From Cellulomonas sp. NTE-D12 (GTDB taxonomy: Bacteria > Actinomycetota > Actinomycetes > Actinomycetales > Cellulomonadaceae): a DNA stretch of 64,000 nucleotides. The notes beneath the pieces are model-generated. The model ran no database searches and was not told where the DNA came from. It saw only the letters and a program-made list of their open reading frames with translations. Position 1 is the first letter of the stretch. The number at the start of each line of letters is the position of its first letter. The stretch is from assembly GCF_027923705.1 (NCBI RefSeq), contig NZ_AP026442.1:2790001-2854000 (forward strand). The letters are read 5' to 3'. Of the stretch, positions 44,744 through 53,217 are shown piece after piece. A program made the position numbers and the translations under genes.

Positions 44744-44765
44744 GATTTCTCGACATCGAGAGATT
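44744..44765 (-). promoter_or_regulatory. candidate TCA-gene operator upstream of sucC-sucD
   Basis: A 22-bp inverted repeat with core CTCGACATCGAGAGAT is nearly identical (20 of 22) to the element before icd. It lies about 80 bases upstream of the sucC GTG, next to a TAGAGT -10-like hexamer. Confidence 0.7.
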
Positions 44766-44825
44766 CCGTCGACGCGCCGGGCGGCGGGGGTGGTGGCGGC
44801 CGAGCTGCATCTGCCTCCAGAGGGC

Positions 44826-44869
44826 GTCAAGTCGTCTTGACAGGGTGGTGGACGTCAATCTAGGTTGAC
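44826..44869 (+). promoter_or_regulatory. promoter with two matched 16-bp palindromes, HTH-ClpN operon
   Basis: TTGACA (44837-44842) and TAGGTT (44861-44866) are 18 bp apart, and the second ends seven bases before the ATG, so the transcript is probably leaderless. GTCAAG-TCGT-CTTGAC (44826-44841) overlaps the -35, and GTCAAT-CTAG-GTTGAC (44854-44869) overlaps the -10. The palindrome centres are 28 bp apart. This looks like cooperative operator occupancy, possibly by the HTH protein encoded just downstream. Confidence 0.75.
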
Positions 44870-44873
44870 GGCC

Positions 44874-45083
44874 ATGACCGACGAGTTGCTCGACAGGGCG
44901 ACCTCCGACGACCCGGCGAGCGGCCTGGCCGCCGTCGGGGCGCTGCGTGAGCTCGCCGACCGCCTCGAGGCGCTGCAGGTGGAGCGTGCGCGGCGGCTCG
45001 GCTGGTCGTGGCAGCAGGTCGCCGCCGCCCTGGGCGTGTCCCGACAGGCCGTCCACCAGAAGTACGGGAAGAGGTTGGGCTGA
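44874..45083 (+). CDS. small HTH DNA-binding protein paired with a Clp-N protein
   Basis: The 69-residue protein has an N-terminal helix (AAVGALRELADRLEALQVER) and a C-terminal helix-turn-helix (WSWQQVAAALGVSRQAVHQK). It overlaps the Clp-N gene as TGATG, so the two are made together. Its short size means it must act as an oligomer or with the partner. Two palindromes over its own promoter make autoregulation likely (inference). Pairs of this kind occur in actinobacteria, but I know of no established function. Confidence 0.82.
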   Translation: MTDELLDRATSDDPASGLAAVGALRELADRLEALQVERARRLGWSWQQVAAALGVSRQAVHQKYGKRLG

Positions 45084-45658
45084 TGTTCGAGAGGTTCACG
45101 CAGGACGCCCGCACCGCCGTGGTGCTGGCACAGGAGCTCGCGCGCGAGCTGCACGCCGACCGGGTCGGCACCGAGCACATGCTGGTCGGCGCGGTGCGGA
45201 CCGAGGGGTCGGCCGCCTCTCGCGCGCTCGCCTCGCTCGGCATCCGCCCGGCCGACGTCGACGCCGCGGTGCGGCGCCGCAGCAGCACCGGGCTCGACGC
45301 GGACGCCCTCGCGGCGCTCGGCATCGACCTCGAGGCCGTCCGCGCCCGGGCCGAGCGGCTGTTCGGCGTCGGTGCGCTCGACCGGCCCGCACCCGGCCGG
45401 GGCGGCCGACGAGGCACCCACGTCCCCTTCGACACCACCGCCAAGAAGCTGCTCGAGACCACCCTGCGCGAGGCCGTCGCAGCCGGGCACCGGCGCATCG
45501 ACACCGGCCACGTGCTGCTCGCGGCCGTGCGTCTCGACGAGGTCCCGGCGCACCAGGTGCTGCTCGGCCTCGGGCTGGCGCCCGAGGAGGTCCGGCGGGC
45601 AGTCCGACGGGCGTGGGCCGAGCCCGACGACGGCCCGGCCAGCGTTCTGGTCGGCTGA
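45083..45658 (+). CDS. stand-alone double Clp-N (Clp repeat) domain protein
   Basis: The 191-residue protein is two Clp-N repeats and nothing else: MFERFTQDARTAVVLAQELA with GTEHMLVGAVR, then FDTTAKKLLETTLREAV with IDTGHVLLAAVR. These repeats form the substrate- and adaptor-binding N-domain of ClpC/ClpA, but no AAA+ ATPase follows. It could compete with or feed ClpC, or act as a sensor that modulates the coupled HTH protein when damaged protein accumulates (inference). A glycine/arginine linker joins the repeats. Confidence 0.85.
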   Translation: MFERFTQDARTAVVLAQELARELHADRVGTEHMLVGAVRTEGSAASRALASLGIRPADVDAAVRRRSSTGLDADALAALGIDLEAVRARAERLFGVGALDRPAPGRGGRRGTHVPFDTTAKKLLETTLREAVAAGHRRIDTGHVLLAAVRLDEVPAHQVLLGLGLAPEEVRRAVRRAWAEPDDGPASVLVG

Positions 45659-45671
45659 GGCCGCCCCGGCG

Positions 45672-47180
45672 TCAGAGACTCAGCCGGACCACGTTCCAGG
45701 ACACCGGCGGCACGGTCAGGCTGAGCCTTCCGTCCTCGACGGTCGCGGTCGCGTTGGAGCGGGGCGCCACGCTGCTGTCGTCGTCCACCGTCGCCTGCCA
45801 GGTGTGGTCCGGGTTCGACAGCGTGCTCGCGGAGGTGAGCCGCAGCCCCGGGATCGAGCGCAGGTCCACCTCGAGGCGCGCCTCCTGGGTGGTCGACCGG
45901 TTGACGGCGAACAGCGCCACGGCACCGGTCTCGGGATCGTGGGTCGCGACCGCATCGACCAGGGGCGCGTCCCCGAACTTGGCCGTCTCGTACGTCGGCA
46001 CGTCGATCGCCACCTGCAGCACGTCGCCGACGGCGGCGGACGACGCCTGCGCGAACGGGTGGAAGATCGTCTGCTTCCACGACCGGCCGCCCGGCTCGGT
46101 CATGATCGGCGCGATCACGTTGACCAGCTGGGCCAGGCTCGCCGCGGCGACGCGGTCGGTGTGCCGCAGCAGGCTGATCAGCAGGCTGCCGACAACCACG
46201 GCGTCCGCCACGTTGTAGCGGTCCTCCAGCAGGACGGGCGCCACCGGCCAGTCGTCGCCGGTCGGCGGCTGGGACTCGGCGCGGTGCTGGTACCAGACGT
46301 TCCACTCGTCGAACGAGATCGCGATGCGCTTGGACAGCTTCTTGTGGGCGCGGACGGCGTCCGCCGTCGCCGCGACCGACGTGATGAAGTGGTCCATGTC
46401 GAGCGCCGAGGCGAGGAACGAGCCGAGGTCACCGTCCTGCTCGCAGTAGTACGCGTGCGCCGAGATCATGTCGACCTGCTCGTAGGCCTCGGTCAGCACG
46501 GTCTGCTCCCACTCGCCGAAGGTCGGCATCCCGACCCCCGACGACCCGCTGGCCACCAGCTCGAGGTCCGGGTCGATCATCCGCATCGCGCGCGCGGTCT
46601 CCGCGGCCAGCCGGCCGTACTCGTGAGCCGTCTTGTGACCGATCTGCCAGGGCCCGTCCATCTCGTTGCCCAGGCACCACATCTTGACCTTGTAGGGCGC
46701 CTGCGCGCCGTTGGCCCGGCGCAGGTCCGACAACGCCGTGCCGCCGGGGACGTTGCAGTACTCCAGCAGGTCGAGGGCCTCCTGCACACCGCGGGTGCCG
46801 AGGTTGACCGCCATCATCGGCTCGACCTGCGCCGCGGCTGCCCACCGCATGAACTCGTCGACACCCACGAGGTTGGGCTCGGTCGAGTGCCACGCGAGGT
46901 CCAGCCGTCGCGGCCGACGGTCCACCGGACCGATCCCGTCCTCCCACCGGTACCCGGACACGAAGTTGCCACCCGGGTAGCGGACGGTGGAGACGCCCAG
47001 CTCACGGGTCAGCTCGATGACGTCCTTGCGGAAGCCGTCCGCGTCGGCGGTCGGGTGGGACGGGTCGTGGATCCCGGTGTAGACGCAGCGACCGAGGTGC
47101 TCGACGAACGAGCCGAAGGTGCGCCGGCGGACCGGGCCGACACGGAACGCCGGGTCGAGGGTGAGGGTCGCGGTGAACAT
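45672..47180 (-). CDS. GH51 alpha-L-arabinofuranosidase
   Basis: The 502-residue protein has no signal peptide and matches intracellular GH51 arabinofuranosidases: FGSFVEHLGRCVYTGI, YPGGNFVSGYRWEDGIGP, acid/base Glu173 in CLGNEMDGPWQIG, and nucleophile Glu292 in SFDEWNVWY. It releases arabinose from imported arabino-oligosaccharides. The ATG at 47180 has AGGAG upstream; a longer frame extends into the operator. A perfect LacI-type operator lies about 85 bases upstream, and the LacI gene is directly upstream on the same strand. Confidence 0.95.
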   Translation of the reverse strand: MFTATLTLDPAFRVGPVRRRTFGSFVEHLGRCVYTGIHDPSHPTADADGFRKDVIELTRELGVSTVRYPGGNFVSGYRWEDGIGPVDRRPRRLDLAWHSTEPNLVGVDEFMRWAAAAQVEPMMAVNLGTRGVQEALDLLEYCNVPGGTALSDLRRANGAQAPYKVKMWCLGNEMDGPWQIGHKTAHEYGRLAAETARAMRMIDPDLELVASGSSGVGMPTFGEWEQTVLTEAYEQVDMISAHAYYCEQDGDLGSFLASALDMDHFITSVAATADAVRAHKKLSKRIAISFDEWNVWYQHRAESQPPTGDDWPVAPVLLEDRYNVADAVVVGSLLISLLRHTDRVAAASLAQLVNVIAPIMTEPGGRSWKQTIFHPFAQASSAAVGDVLQVAIDVPTYETAKFGDAPLVDAVATHDPETGAVALFAVNRSTTQEARLEVDLRSIPGLRLTSASTLSNPDHTWQATVDDDSSVAPRSNATATVEDGRLSLTVPPVSWNVVRLSL

Positions 47181-47264
47181 GCTGGTGGAGCTCCTGGGGT
47201 GCGGGCGGCGCTGCTCGGACGGTTGCGGCTCCCGAGCGCGGCACGCTGGGGCCGAGTTCTGGAA

Positions 47265-47279
47265 CGTTGTAGTACAACG
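47265..47279 (-). promoter_or_regulatory. LacI-type operator upstream of the arabinofuranosidase gene
   Basis: CGTTGTA-G-TACAACG is a perfect 15-bp palindrome in the spacer between the lacI-type gene and the GH51 gene. The half-site TACAACGAT also occurs in the second operator at 48461-48476. Confidence 0.8.
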
Positions 47280-47339
47280 ATAGAGAGGATCACCCGGACC
47301 TGACAAGCGGAGCGAGCGGGACGGCCGACGGACGTCGTC

Positions 47340-48374
47340 CTAGGACGTCGCCGTCGACTCCCGCGCCACCACCGTGAACTCCGCGACCACGGTGCGCGGT
47401 GGCCCGGCGGCGTCCCCGCGGTCGATCCGCTCGCGCAGCAGCCGGACGGCCGTCTGCGCGATCTGGTCCCGTCCGGGGGAGATCGACGACAGGGTCGGTG
47501 CCGAGTACTGCGCCTCCTCGATGTCGTCGAAGCCGATCACCGCCACCTGCTCCGGCACCGCCACGCCGCGGCGGTGCAGCGCGTGCAGCACGCCGAGGGC
47601 CAGCGCGTCGTTCATCGCGAACACCGCGTCCACGCCGACCCCGGAGTCCAGCAGCCGGTCCATCGCGGCGGCACCGGCGGCGCGGTTCCAGAACCAGGCC
47701 TCCGCCACGAGCGCGGGCTCGAACGGCAGACCGGCCGCCTCCAGCGCCTCCCGGTAGCCCTGGAGCCGCAGCACCGCCGAGCCGGACACCTCCCCCGGAT
47801 GGGCGCCGACGGTCGCGACCCGGCGCCGTCCCCGTGCCACCAGGTGCTCCGTCGCGGCGCGCGCGGCGTCGACGTTCGCCATGGTCACGTGGTCGGCGTC
47901 CGCACCGAAGATGCGCTCCCCGAGCAGGACCATCGGGAAGTCGAGGCGCAACGACGCCAGGTCGGCGAGGTCGAGCGCCAGCGGCGAGTAGAGCAGCCCG
48001 TCGGTCAGCTGCCTCTGGGCGCTGGTCAGCACGGCGAGCTCCCGGGTGCGCTCCGCACCCGTCTGCTCGATGAGCACCGTGAGACCCTCGCGCTCGGCCG
48101 CGCCGATCACGGAGTCGGCGAGCTCGGCGAAGTACGGCAGCCGCAGCTCGGGGACGGCGAGGCCGATGATGCCCGTCGAGCCGCGGCGCAGGTTCCGGGC
48201 GCTGAGGTTGACCTGGTAGCCGAGCTCGGCGATCGCCTGCTCGACCCGCTCCCGCGTGGCCGGGCGGATGTACGGGTACGCGTTGAGCACGTTCGAGACG
48301 GTCTTGATCGACACGCCGGCCCGGGCGGCGACGTCGTGCATCGTCACACCGCCCGTGCGACCTGCACGGCTCAT
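47340..48374 (-). CDS. LacI-family regulator of arabinofuranosidase
   Basis: The 344-residue protein has a LacI headpiece (TMHDVAARAGVSIKTVSNVL, hinge LSARNLRRGSTGIIGL) and a sugar-binding domain ending in VIGFDDIEEAQYSAPTLSSI. It probably represses the downstream GH51 gene and itself, with arabinose or arabino-oligosaccharide as inducer (inference from context). Two operator-like palindromes flank it. Confidence 0.92.
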   Translation of the reverse strand: MSRAGRTGGVTMHDVAARAGVSIKTVSNVLNAYPYIRPATRERVEQAIAELGYQVNLSARNLRRGSTGIIGLAVPELRLPYFAELADSVIGAAEREGLTVLIEQTGAERTRELAVLTSAQRQLTDGLLYSPLALDLADLASLRLDFPMVLLGERIFGADADHVTMANVDAARAATEHLVARGRRRVATVGAHPGEVSGSAVLRLQGYREALEAAGLPFEPALVAEAWFWNRAAGAAAMDRLLDSGVGVDAVFAMNDALALGVLHALHRRGVAVPEQVAVIGFDDIEEAQYSAPTLSSISPGRDQIAQTAVRLLRERIDRGDAAGPPRTVVAEFTVVARESTATS

Positions 48375-48460
48375 CCCGTCACCCTCTCCTGCCGTCGCGT
48401 CCGCGCCACAGCGTGGCAGACGCAGCCCCCGCCCGAGCGCACGCGTCCGCGTCGCCGGAT

Positions 48461-48476
48461 CGTACATCGTTGTACG
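48461..48476 (-). promoter_or_regulatory. LacI-type operator upstream of the lacI-type gene
   Basis: CGTACA-TCGT-TGTACG lies about 90 bases before the regulator start. On the minus strand the overlapping TACAACGAT matches the half-site of the GH51 operator, suggesting autoregulation. Confidence 0.65.
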
Positions 48477-48561
48477 GCGCCCCGACCAGCCCCTCTGCAC
48501 CGCAGTGACGCACCTGCGACGCACGCTCGACGCCGACCGACGTCAGCGGGACGCTGGACGC

Positions 48562-49032
48562 ATGACGACCGAGGAGATCGCGCGCGAGGTGCGCGCGGAG
48601 CAGCAGGTGGCGGTGGTGCGCGGGCGGATGACGACCGAGCAGCTGCCAGGGTTCCTGGGTGGTGCGTTCGGCGAGGTGATGACGACCGTCGCGGCGCAGG
48701 GCCGGCACGTCGCCGGCATGCCATTCGGTCGGTACGTGCCCGTCGGCGACGGGACGTTCGACGTCGAGGCCGGCTTCCCGGTGGACGCGCCGGTGGTGGC
48801 GCAGGGCCGGGTGGCGCCGAGCACGCTGCCCGGCGGACCGGCGGTCAGCGTGGTGCACCGCGGCAGCTACGACACGGTGGCCGCGGCGTACGAGCTGCTG
48901 CTGCGGTCGGTGAGCGAGGCCGGCGCGGAACCCGCGGGAGCGCCGTGGGAGTCCTACCTCGACGAGCCGGGGGTGCCCGAGCCGCGGACCGAGGTGGTGC
49001 TGCCGTACGCCGACCGCGCCACCGGCGCGTAG
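48562..49032 (+). CDS. GyrI-like (SbmC/Rob-type) small-molecule-binding domain protein
   Basis: The 156-residue stand-alone protein has the GyrI-like pattern: an N-terminal VAVVRGRMTTEQLPGFLGG strand-helix, the central PFGRYVPVGDGTFDVEAGFP and the C-terminal WESYLDEPGVPEPRTEVVLPY. No DNA-binding domain is fused. Relatives bind small hydrophobic ligands or hydrolyse them; function unknown here. The ATG at 48562 is chosen because the upstream in-frame extension overlaps the divergent lacI gene. Confidence 0.85.
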   Translation: MTTEEIAREVRAEQQVAVVRGRMTTEQLPGFLGGAFGEVMTTVAAQGRHVAGMPFGRYVPVGDGTFDVEAGFPVDAPVVAQGRVAPSTLPGGPAVSVVHRGSYDTVAAAYELLLRSVSEAGAEPAGAPWESYLDEPGVPEPRTEVVLPYADRATGA

Positions 49033-49035
49033 CCG

Positions 49036-51594
49036 CTACAGCTTGGTGACGGGCGAGAACCGGAGCAGCAGCCGCTTGGTTCCGGCCGAGCCGAAGTCGA
49101 CCTTGACCACCGCGTTGGGACCGGCACCCTCGAGCGCCACGACCGTCCCTAGGCCGTAGGCGTCGTGCGTCACCTTGTCGCCGACGGCGAGGGTGGGGAC
49201 CGCGCCCTCAGGTCGGGGCTTGGCGGACCCGAACGTGGCGCCCGTGGACGGCAGGGGCGCCCGCTCGGTCCGCGACCCGCCTCCGCCGCCGGACGATCCA
49301 CGTGGCCCGTCGTTCCAGGACGACCCGCGGCCCCCGCCGCTGCCGAACCCGGACCCCCAGCCGCCGCGGATCCGCGACGTCGACGACTCGCGCCGCCGCC
49401 AGTCGATCAGCTCGTCCGGCAGGTCCTCGAGGAACCGGCTCGGCGGGAACTCGTTCGGCACGCCCCACGCGGTGCGGACCGCGGCGCGGGAGATGTACAG
49501 CCGCTGCCGGGCGCGCGTCAGCCCCACGTACGCGAGCCGGCGCTCCTCCGCGAGCTGGTCCGGGTCGGACAGCGACCGCAGGTGCGGGAACGTGCCGTCC
49601 TCGAGGCCCGTGAGGAACACCACCGGGAACTCCAGCCCCTTGGCGGTGTGCAGCGTCATCAGGGTGACGACGCCCTGGTCGGGGCCGGCGCCCTCGTCCC
49701 CGCCGTCCGGCGTGGGGATCTGATCGGAGTCCGCCACCAGGGACACGCGCTCGAGGAAGTCGGCCAGGTCCCCGTCGGGGTCGCCCTGCTCGAACTCGGT
49801 GGCCACGGCGTGCAGCTCGGCGAGGTTGTCCACGCGGGAGCCGTCCTGCGGGTCGTCCGACGCTCGCAGCTCCGCCAGGTAGCCGCTGCGGTCCAGCACC
49901 GCACCGAGCACGGTCGCCGGACCCGCGTCGGCCGCCAGCTCGCGCAGGCCGCCCAGCAGCTCACGGAACGCGGCCAGCGCCGTCACCGCCCGGGTGCCGA
50001 GCCCCGGCACCTCGTCGAGCCGCTCGAGCGCCGCGCCGAAGCTGATCCGCTCCCGCTCGGCGAAGGCGGCCACCATCGCCTCCGACCGCTCCCCCAGCCC
50101 ACGCTTGGGCACGTTGAGGATGCGGCGGGTGTTCACGTCGTCGTCCGGGTTGGCGATCGCGCGCAGGTAGGCGACGGCGTCCTTGATCTCGCGGCGCTCG
50201 TAGAACCGCGTGCCGCCGACCACCTTGTAGGGCAGGCCGACGCGGACCAGCACCTCCTCGATCGCACGGGACTGCGCGTTGGCCCGGTAGAAGATCGCGA
50301 CGTCACCGGGCCGCACGTCGGCGGTGTCACCGAGGCGGTCGATCTCCTCGGCGACGAACCGGGCCTCCTCGCGCTCGTCGTCGGCGACGTACGCGACGAT
50401 CTGCGGGCCGGCACCGGCGTCGGTCCACAGCCGCTTGGGCTTGCGGCCCGGGTTGCGGGAGATCACCGCGTTGGCGGCGGAGAGGATCGTCTGCGTGGAG
50501 CGGTAGTTCTGCTCGAGCAGGATGGTGCTCGCGTCCGGGTAGTCCGCCTCGAACTCGAGGATGTTGCGGATGTTGGCGCCGCGGAACGCGTAGATCGACT
50601 GGTCGGCGTCGCCCACGACCGTCAGCTCGCCGCGCGGCACGCCGTCCGAGCCGTCGCCCACCAGCTCCTTGACCAGCACGTACTGCGCGTGGTTGGTGTC
50701 CTGGTACTCGTCCACCAGCACGTGCCGGAACCGGCGGCGGTAGTGCTCGGCGACCGCCGGGAACGCCTGCAGCAGGTTGACCGTGGTCATGATCAGGTCG
50801 TCGAAGTCCAGCGCGCTGGCCTGTCGGAGTCGCTGCTGGTAGCGCGAGTAGACCTGCGCCAGCGCGGTGTCGAAGTCGTTGGCGGCGCCCTGGCCGCTGG
50901 TCGCCGCGAACGTCTCGGGGTCGACCAGCTCGTCCTTGAGGTTGCTGATCTTGGCCGCGAGCGCCTTGGCCGGGTAGCGCTTGGGATCCAGGTCGAGCTC
51001 ACGGGCGACCAGCGTCAGCAGGCGCTGCGAGTCCGCCGAGTCGTAGATGGAGAACGAGGAGCGCAGGCCGAGCGTGGTGGCCTCGCGGCGCAGGATGCGC
51101 ACGCACGCCGAGTGGAAGGTGGACACCCACATCCGCTGCGCCGAGGGGCCGACCAGGGCCTCGACGCGCTCGCGCATCTCGGCGGCGGCCTTGTTGGTGA
51201 AGGTGATCGCGAGGATCTCCCCCGGGCGGGCGCGGTGCGTGGCCAGCAGGTGCGCGATCCGGTGGGTCAGCACGCGCGTCTTGCCGGAGCCGGCGCCCGC
51301 GACGATCAGCAGCGGACCGCCCTCGTGCAGCACGGCCGCGCGCTGCTGCGGGTTCAGGCCTTCGAGCAGCTCGTGGGCGCGGGCCTCGTCACGCGCCTGC
51401 GCCTGCTCGCGCGCACGCGCACGGTCGTCGTCCGGCACGTCGGACGTCCCCGCGCGCTCGTCCTCCCGGGGCGGGAGCACCACCGGCAGGCCCGAGGACT
51501 CCCCGACGTGCGTGGGCCGGACGGAGCCGGACGCGGGGGTGCCGCGGACCGACCCGGGGAGGGGCAGGGACAGGTTCTCGAACAGCGACGTCAT
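49036..51594 (-). CDS. pcrA: ATP-dependent DNA helicase PcrA/UvrD
   Basis: The 852-residue protein has the full SF1A set: LNPQQRAAV, AGAGSGKTRVLTHRIA, FTNKAAAEMRER, VDEYQDTNHAQY, GDADQSIYAFRGA, LEQNYRST, TLHTAKGLEF and YVGLTRARQRLY. An N-terminal ~85-residue charged leader and a Gly/Ser/Arg linker before a C-terminal Tudor-like RNA-polymerase-interaction domain (VGDKVTHDAYGLGTVV) are typical of actinobacterial PcrA. It acts in nucleotide excision repair and conflict resolution. The ATG at 51594 starts the protein; upstream frame is intergenic. Confidence 0.96.
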   Translation of the reverse strand: MTSLFENLSLPLPGSVRGTPASGSVRPTHVGESSGLPVVLPPREDERAGTSDVPDDDRARAREQAQARDEARAHELLEGLNPQQRAAVLHEGGPLLIVAGAGSGKTRVLTHRIAHLLATHRARPGEILAITFTNKAAAEMRERVEALVGPSAQRMWVSTFHSACVRILRREATTLGLRSSFSIYDSADSQRLLTLVARELDLDPKRYPAKALAAKISNLKDELVDPETFAATSGQGAANDFDTALAQVYSRYQQRLRQASALDFDDLIMTTVNLLQAFPAVAEHYRRRFRHVLVDEYQDTNHAQYVLVKELVGDGSDGVPRGELTVVGDADQSIYAFRGANIRNILEFEADYPDASTILLEQNYRSTQTILSAANAVISRNPGRKPKRLWTDAGAGPQIVAYVADDEREEARFVAEEIDRLGDTADVRPGDVAIFYRANAQSRAIEEVLVRVGLPYKVVGGTRFYERREIKDAVAYLRAIANPDDDVNTRRILNVPKRGLGERSEAMVAAFAERERISFGAALERLDEVPGLGTRAVTALAAFRELLGGLRELAADAGPATVLGAVLDRSGYLAELRASDDPQDGSRVDNLAELHAVATEFEQGDPDGDLADFLERVSLVADSDQIPTPDGGDEGAGPDQGVVTLMTLHTAKGLEFPVVFLTGLEDGTFPHLRSLSDPDQLAEERRLAYVGLTRARQRLYISRAAVRTAWGVPNEFPPSRFLEDLPDELIDWRRRESSTSRIRGGWGSGFGSGGGRGSSWNDGPRGSSGGGGGSRTERAPLPSTGATFGSAKPRPEGAVPTLAVGDKVTHDAYGLGTVVALEGAGPNAVVKVDFGSAGTKRLLLRFSPVTKL

Positions 51595-51647
51595 GGCCCT
51601 ACCAGGGTAGGCGAGCGGACCCACACCCCTGGGCGCGGCGGGCCTGA

Positions 51648-52142
51648 TCAGCGGGTGACCAGCGCCACCACCCAGACGCCCGCGACGAGGAGCGCCGCCG
51701 TCAGCTCCACCAGCACCGTCAGGCCGGCTGCGCGCAGGGTGACGCCGGTCGCGCGCCAGGCCGCTGCGTGCGCCCGCAGCCGCACCCGCTCCGCCAGGTA
51801 GACACCGAGCACGAACCCGAGCACCACCCCGACGACGGGGACGACGACGAACCCGACCACGCCGAGCACCCCGCCCCACACGAGTGCCGATCGCGGCACT
51901 CCCCCGCGCCGCAGCTGCCGCCCGGCGAGCAGGTACTTCAGCACCTGTCCGGCGGCGGTGAGCAGCACCGCGACCACGGTGACCGTCCAGCCGCGCGGCC
52001 CGCCGGTCAGCGCACCCCATCCCGCGACCGACGCACCGACCAGCACGGCGCCGGGCAGCACCTGCACGACGGTGCCGACCAGGCCGATCGCGACCAGGGT
52101 GCCGACGAGCCAGGTCAGCTCCCCGGCTGCGCCGATCGTCAC
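51648..52142 (-). CDS. DUF456 membrane protein
   Basis: The 164-residue protein has about five hydrophobic segments (LVAIGLVGTVVQVLPGAVLV; LGVVGFVVVPVVGVVLGFVLG) with the glycine-rich pattern of DUF456. Function unknown. It is followed by pcrA and preceded within 11 bases by another small membrane protein on the same strand. Confidence 0.85.
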   Translation of the reverse strand: MTIGAAGELTWLVGTLVAIGLVGTVVQVLPGAVLVGASVAGWGALTGGPRGWTVTVVAVLLTAAGQVLKYLLAGRQLRRGGVPRSALVWGGVLGVVGFVVVPVVGVVLGFVLGVYLAERVRLRAHAAAWRATGVTLRAAGLTVLVELTAALLVAGVWVVALVTR

Positions 52143-52152
52143 GCCGACCGGG

Positions 52153-52509
52153 CTACGGCCAGAGCACCGCCACCGCGACGTTGCACGCCGTCAGGCCGCC
52201 GATGGTCAGCACCAGCCAGCGCGGCACGCCCTTGTCCTTGCGCCGGCCTCCCCAGGCCACCAGCCCGGTGACGACCAGGGCGACGACGAGCTTCACGCCG
52301 AGCTTGGCGTTGCTGACGTGCTCGTCCGGCTTCCACGCGCCGGACGTCAGCAGGAACGCGAGGATCAGACCGGTGACCAGGGCGGTCAGCGCGCCGTGCA
52401 GCATCCCGGTGGGGATGCGCGGCGGCCGGAGGCTCACCAGGGCGCCGCCGAGCACGATGGCCCAGCCGATCAGGTGCAGCACGACGAGGACACCAGCGAC
52501 GACGGTCAT
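52153..52509 (-). CDS. small integral membrane protein
   Basis: The 118-residue protein has four predicted helices (VVLHLIGWAIVLGGALVSL; HGALTALVTGLILAFLL; LGVKLVVALVVTGLVAWGG; LTIGGLTACNVAVAVLW). It looks like an actinobacterial four-helix membrane family of unknown function. It probably shares a transcript with the DUF456 gene, with a 10-base gap. Confidence 0.78.
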   Translation of the reverse strand: MTVVAGVLVVLHLIGWAIVLGGALVSLRPPRIPTGMLHGALTALVTGLILAFLLTSGAWKPDEHVSNAKLGVKLVVALVVTGLVAWGGRRKDKGVPRWLVLTIGGLTACNVAVAVLWP

Positions 52510-52545
52510 GCGGCGACCCTACGAGACCGCCCCGTGCGGCGCGTC

Positions 52546-53217
52546 TCAGAGCAGCCGACGCGCCGCCGCCCACCGGGTCAGCTCGTAGCGGCTGGACAGC
52601 TGCAGCTTGCGCAGCACCGCCGAGACGTGGGTCTCGACCGTCTTCACCGAGATGAACAGCTCGCCGGCCACCTCGCGGTAGGAGTAGCCGCGGGCGATCA
52701 GCCGCATCACCTCGCGCTCGCGTGCCGACAGGCGGTCGAGCTCGTCGTCGCCCGTGGCCACGTCGCCCGCCGCGGTGCCGAACGCGTCGAGCACGAAGCC
52801 GGCCAGCCGCGGGGAGAACACGGCATCGCCCCCCGCCACGCGCAGCACCGCGTCGGTCAGGTCGGGACCGCTGATCGCCTTGGTGACGTAGCCCCGCGCG
52901 CCGACGCGGATGACACCGACGACGTCCTCGGCGGCATCGGACACCGACAGCGCGAGGAAGCGCGTGCCCGCGAGCAGGTCCGCGCACCGGCGGATCACCT
53001 CGGCACCGCCACCGCCGTCACCCCCGGGCAGGTGCACGTCGAGCAGCACGACGGGCGGCCGCAGCCGGTGGATCACCTCGACGGCCTCGTCGACGCAGTC
53101 GGCCTCGCCCACCACGTCGACACGCTCGTCCAGGGACGCACGCACGCCGGTGCGGAACATGTGGTGGTCGTCCACCAGCACCACGTCCACCGGCGGACGC
53201 ACCGCGCTCGTCGTCAT
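52546..53217 (-). CDS. NarL/FixJ-type response regulator
   Basis: The 223-residue protein has a receiver domain (VVLVDDHHMFRTGVRASL, phospho-acceptor Asp in VVLLDVHLPGGDG, switch Lys in GYVTKAI) and a LuxR helix-turn-helix (LSAREREVMRLIARGYSYRE, then VKTVETHVSAVLRKLQL). It is coupled to the kinase gene by an ATGA overlap. The likely target is the divergent PspC operon, whose promoter holds three 11-bp-phased repeats. Confidence 0.95.
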   Translation of the reverse strand: MTTSAVRPPVDVVLVDDHHMFRTGVRASLDERVDVVGEADCVDEAVEVIHRLRPPVVLLDVHLPGGDGGGGAEVIRRCADLLAGTRFLALSVSDAAEDVVGVIRVGARGYVTKAISGPDLTDAVLRVAGGDAVFSPRLAGFVLDAFGTAAGDVATGDDELDRLSAREREVMRLIARGYSYREVAGELFISVKTVETHVSAVLRKLQLSSRYELTRWAAARRLL

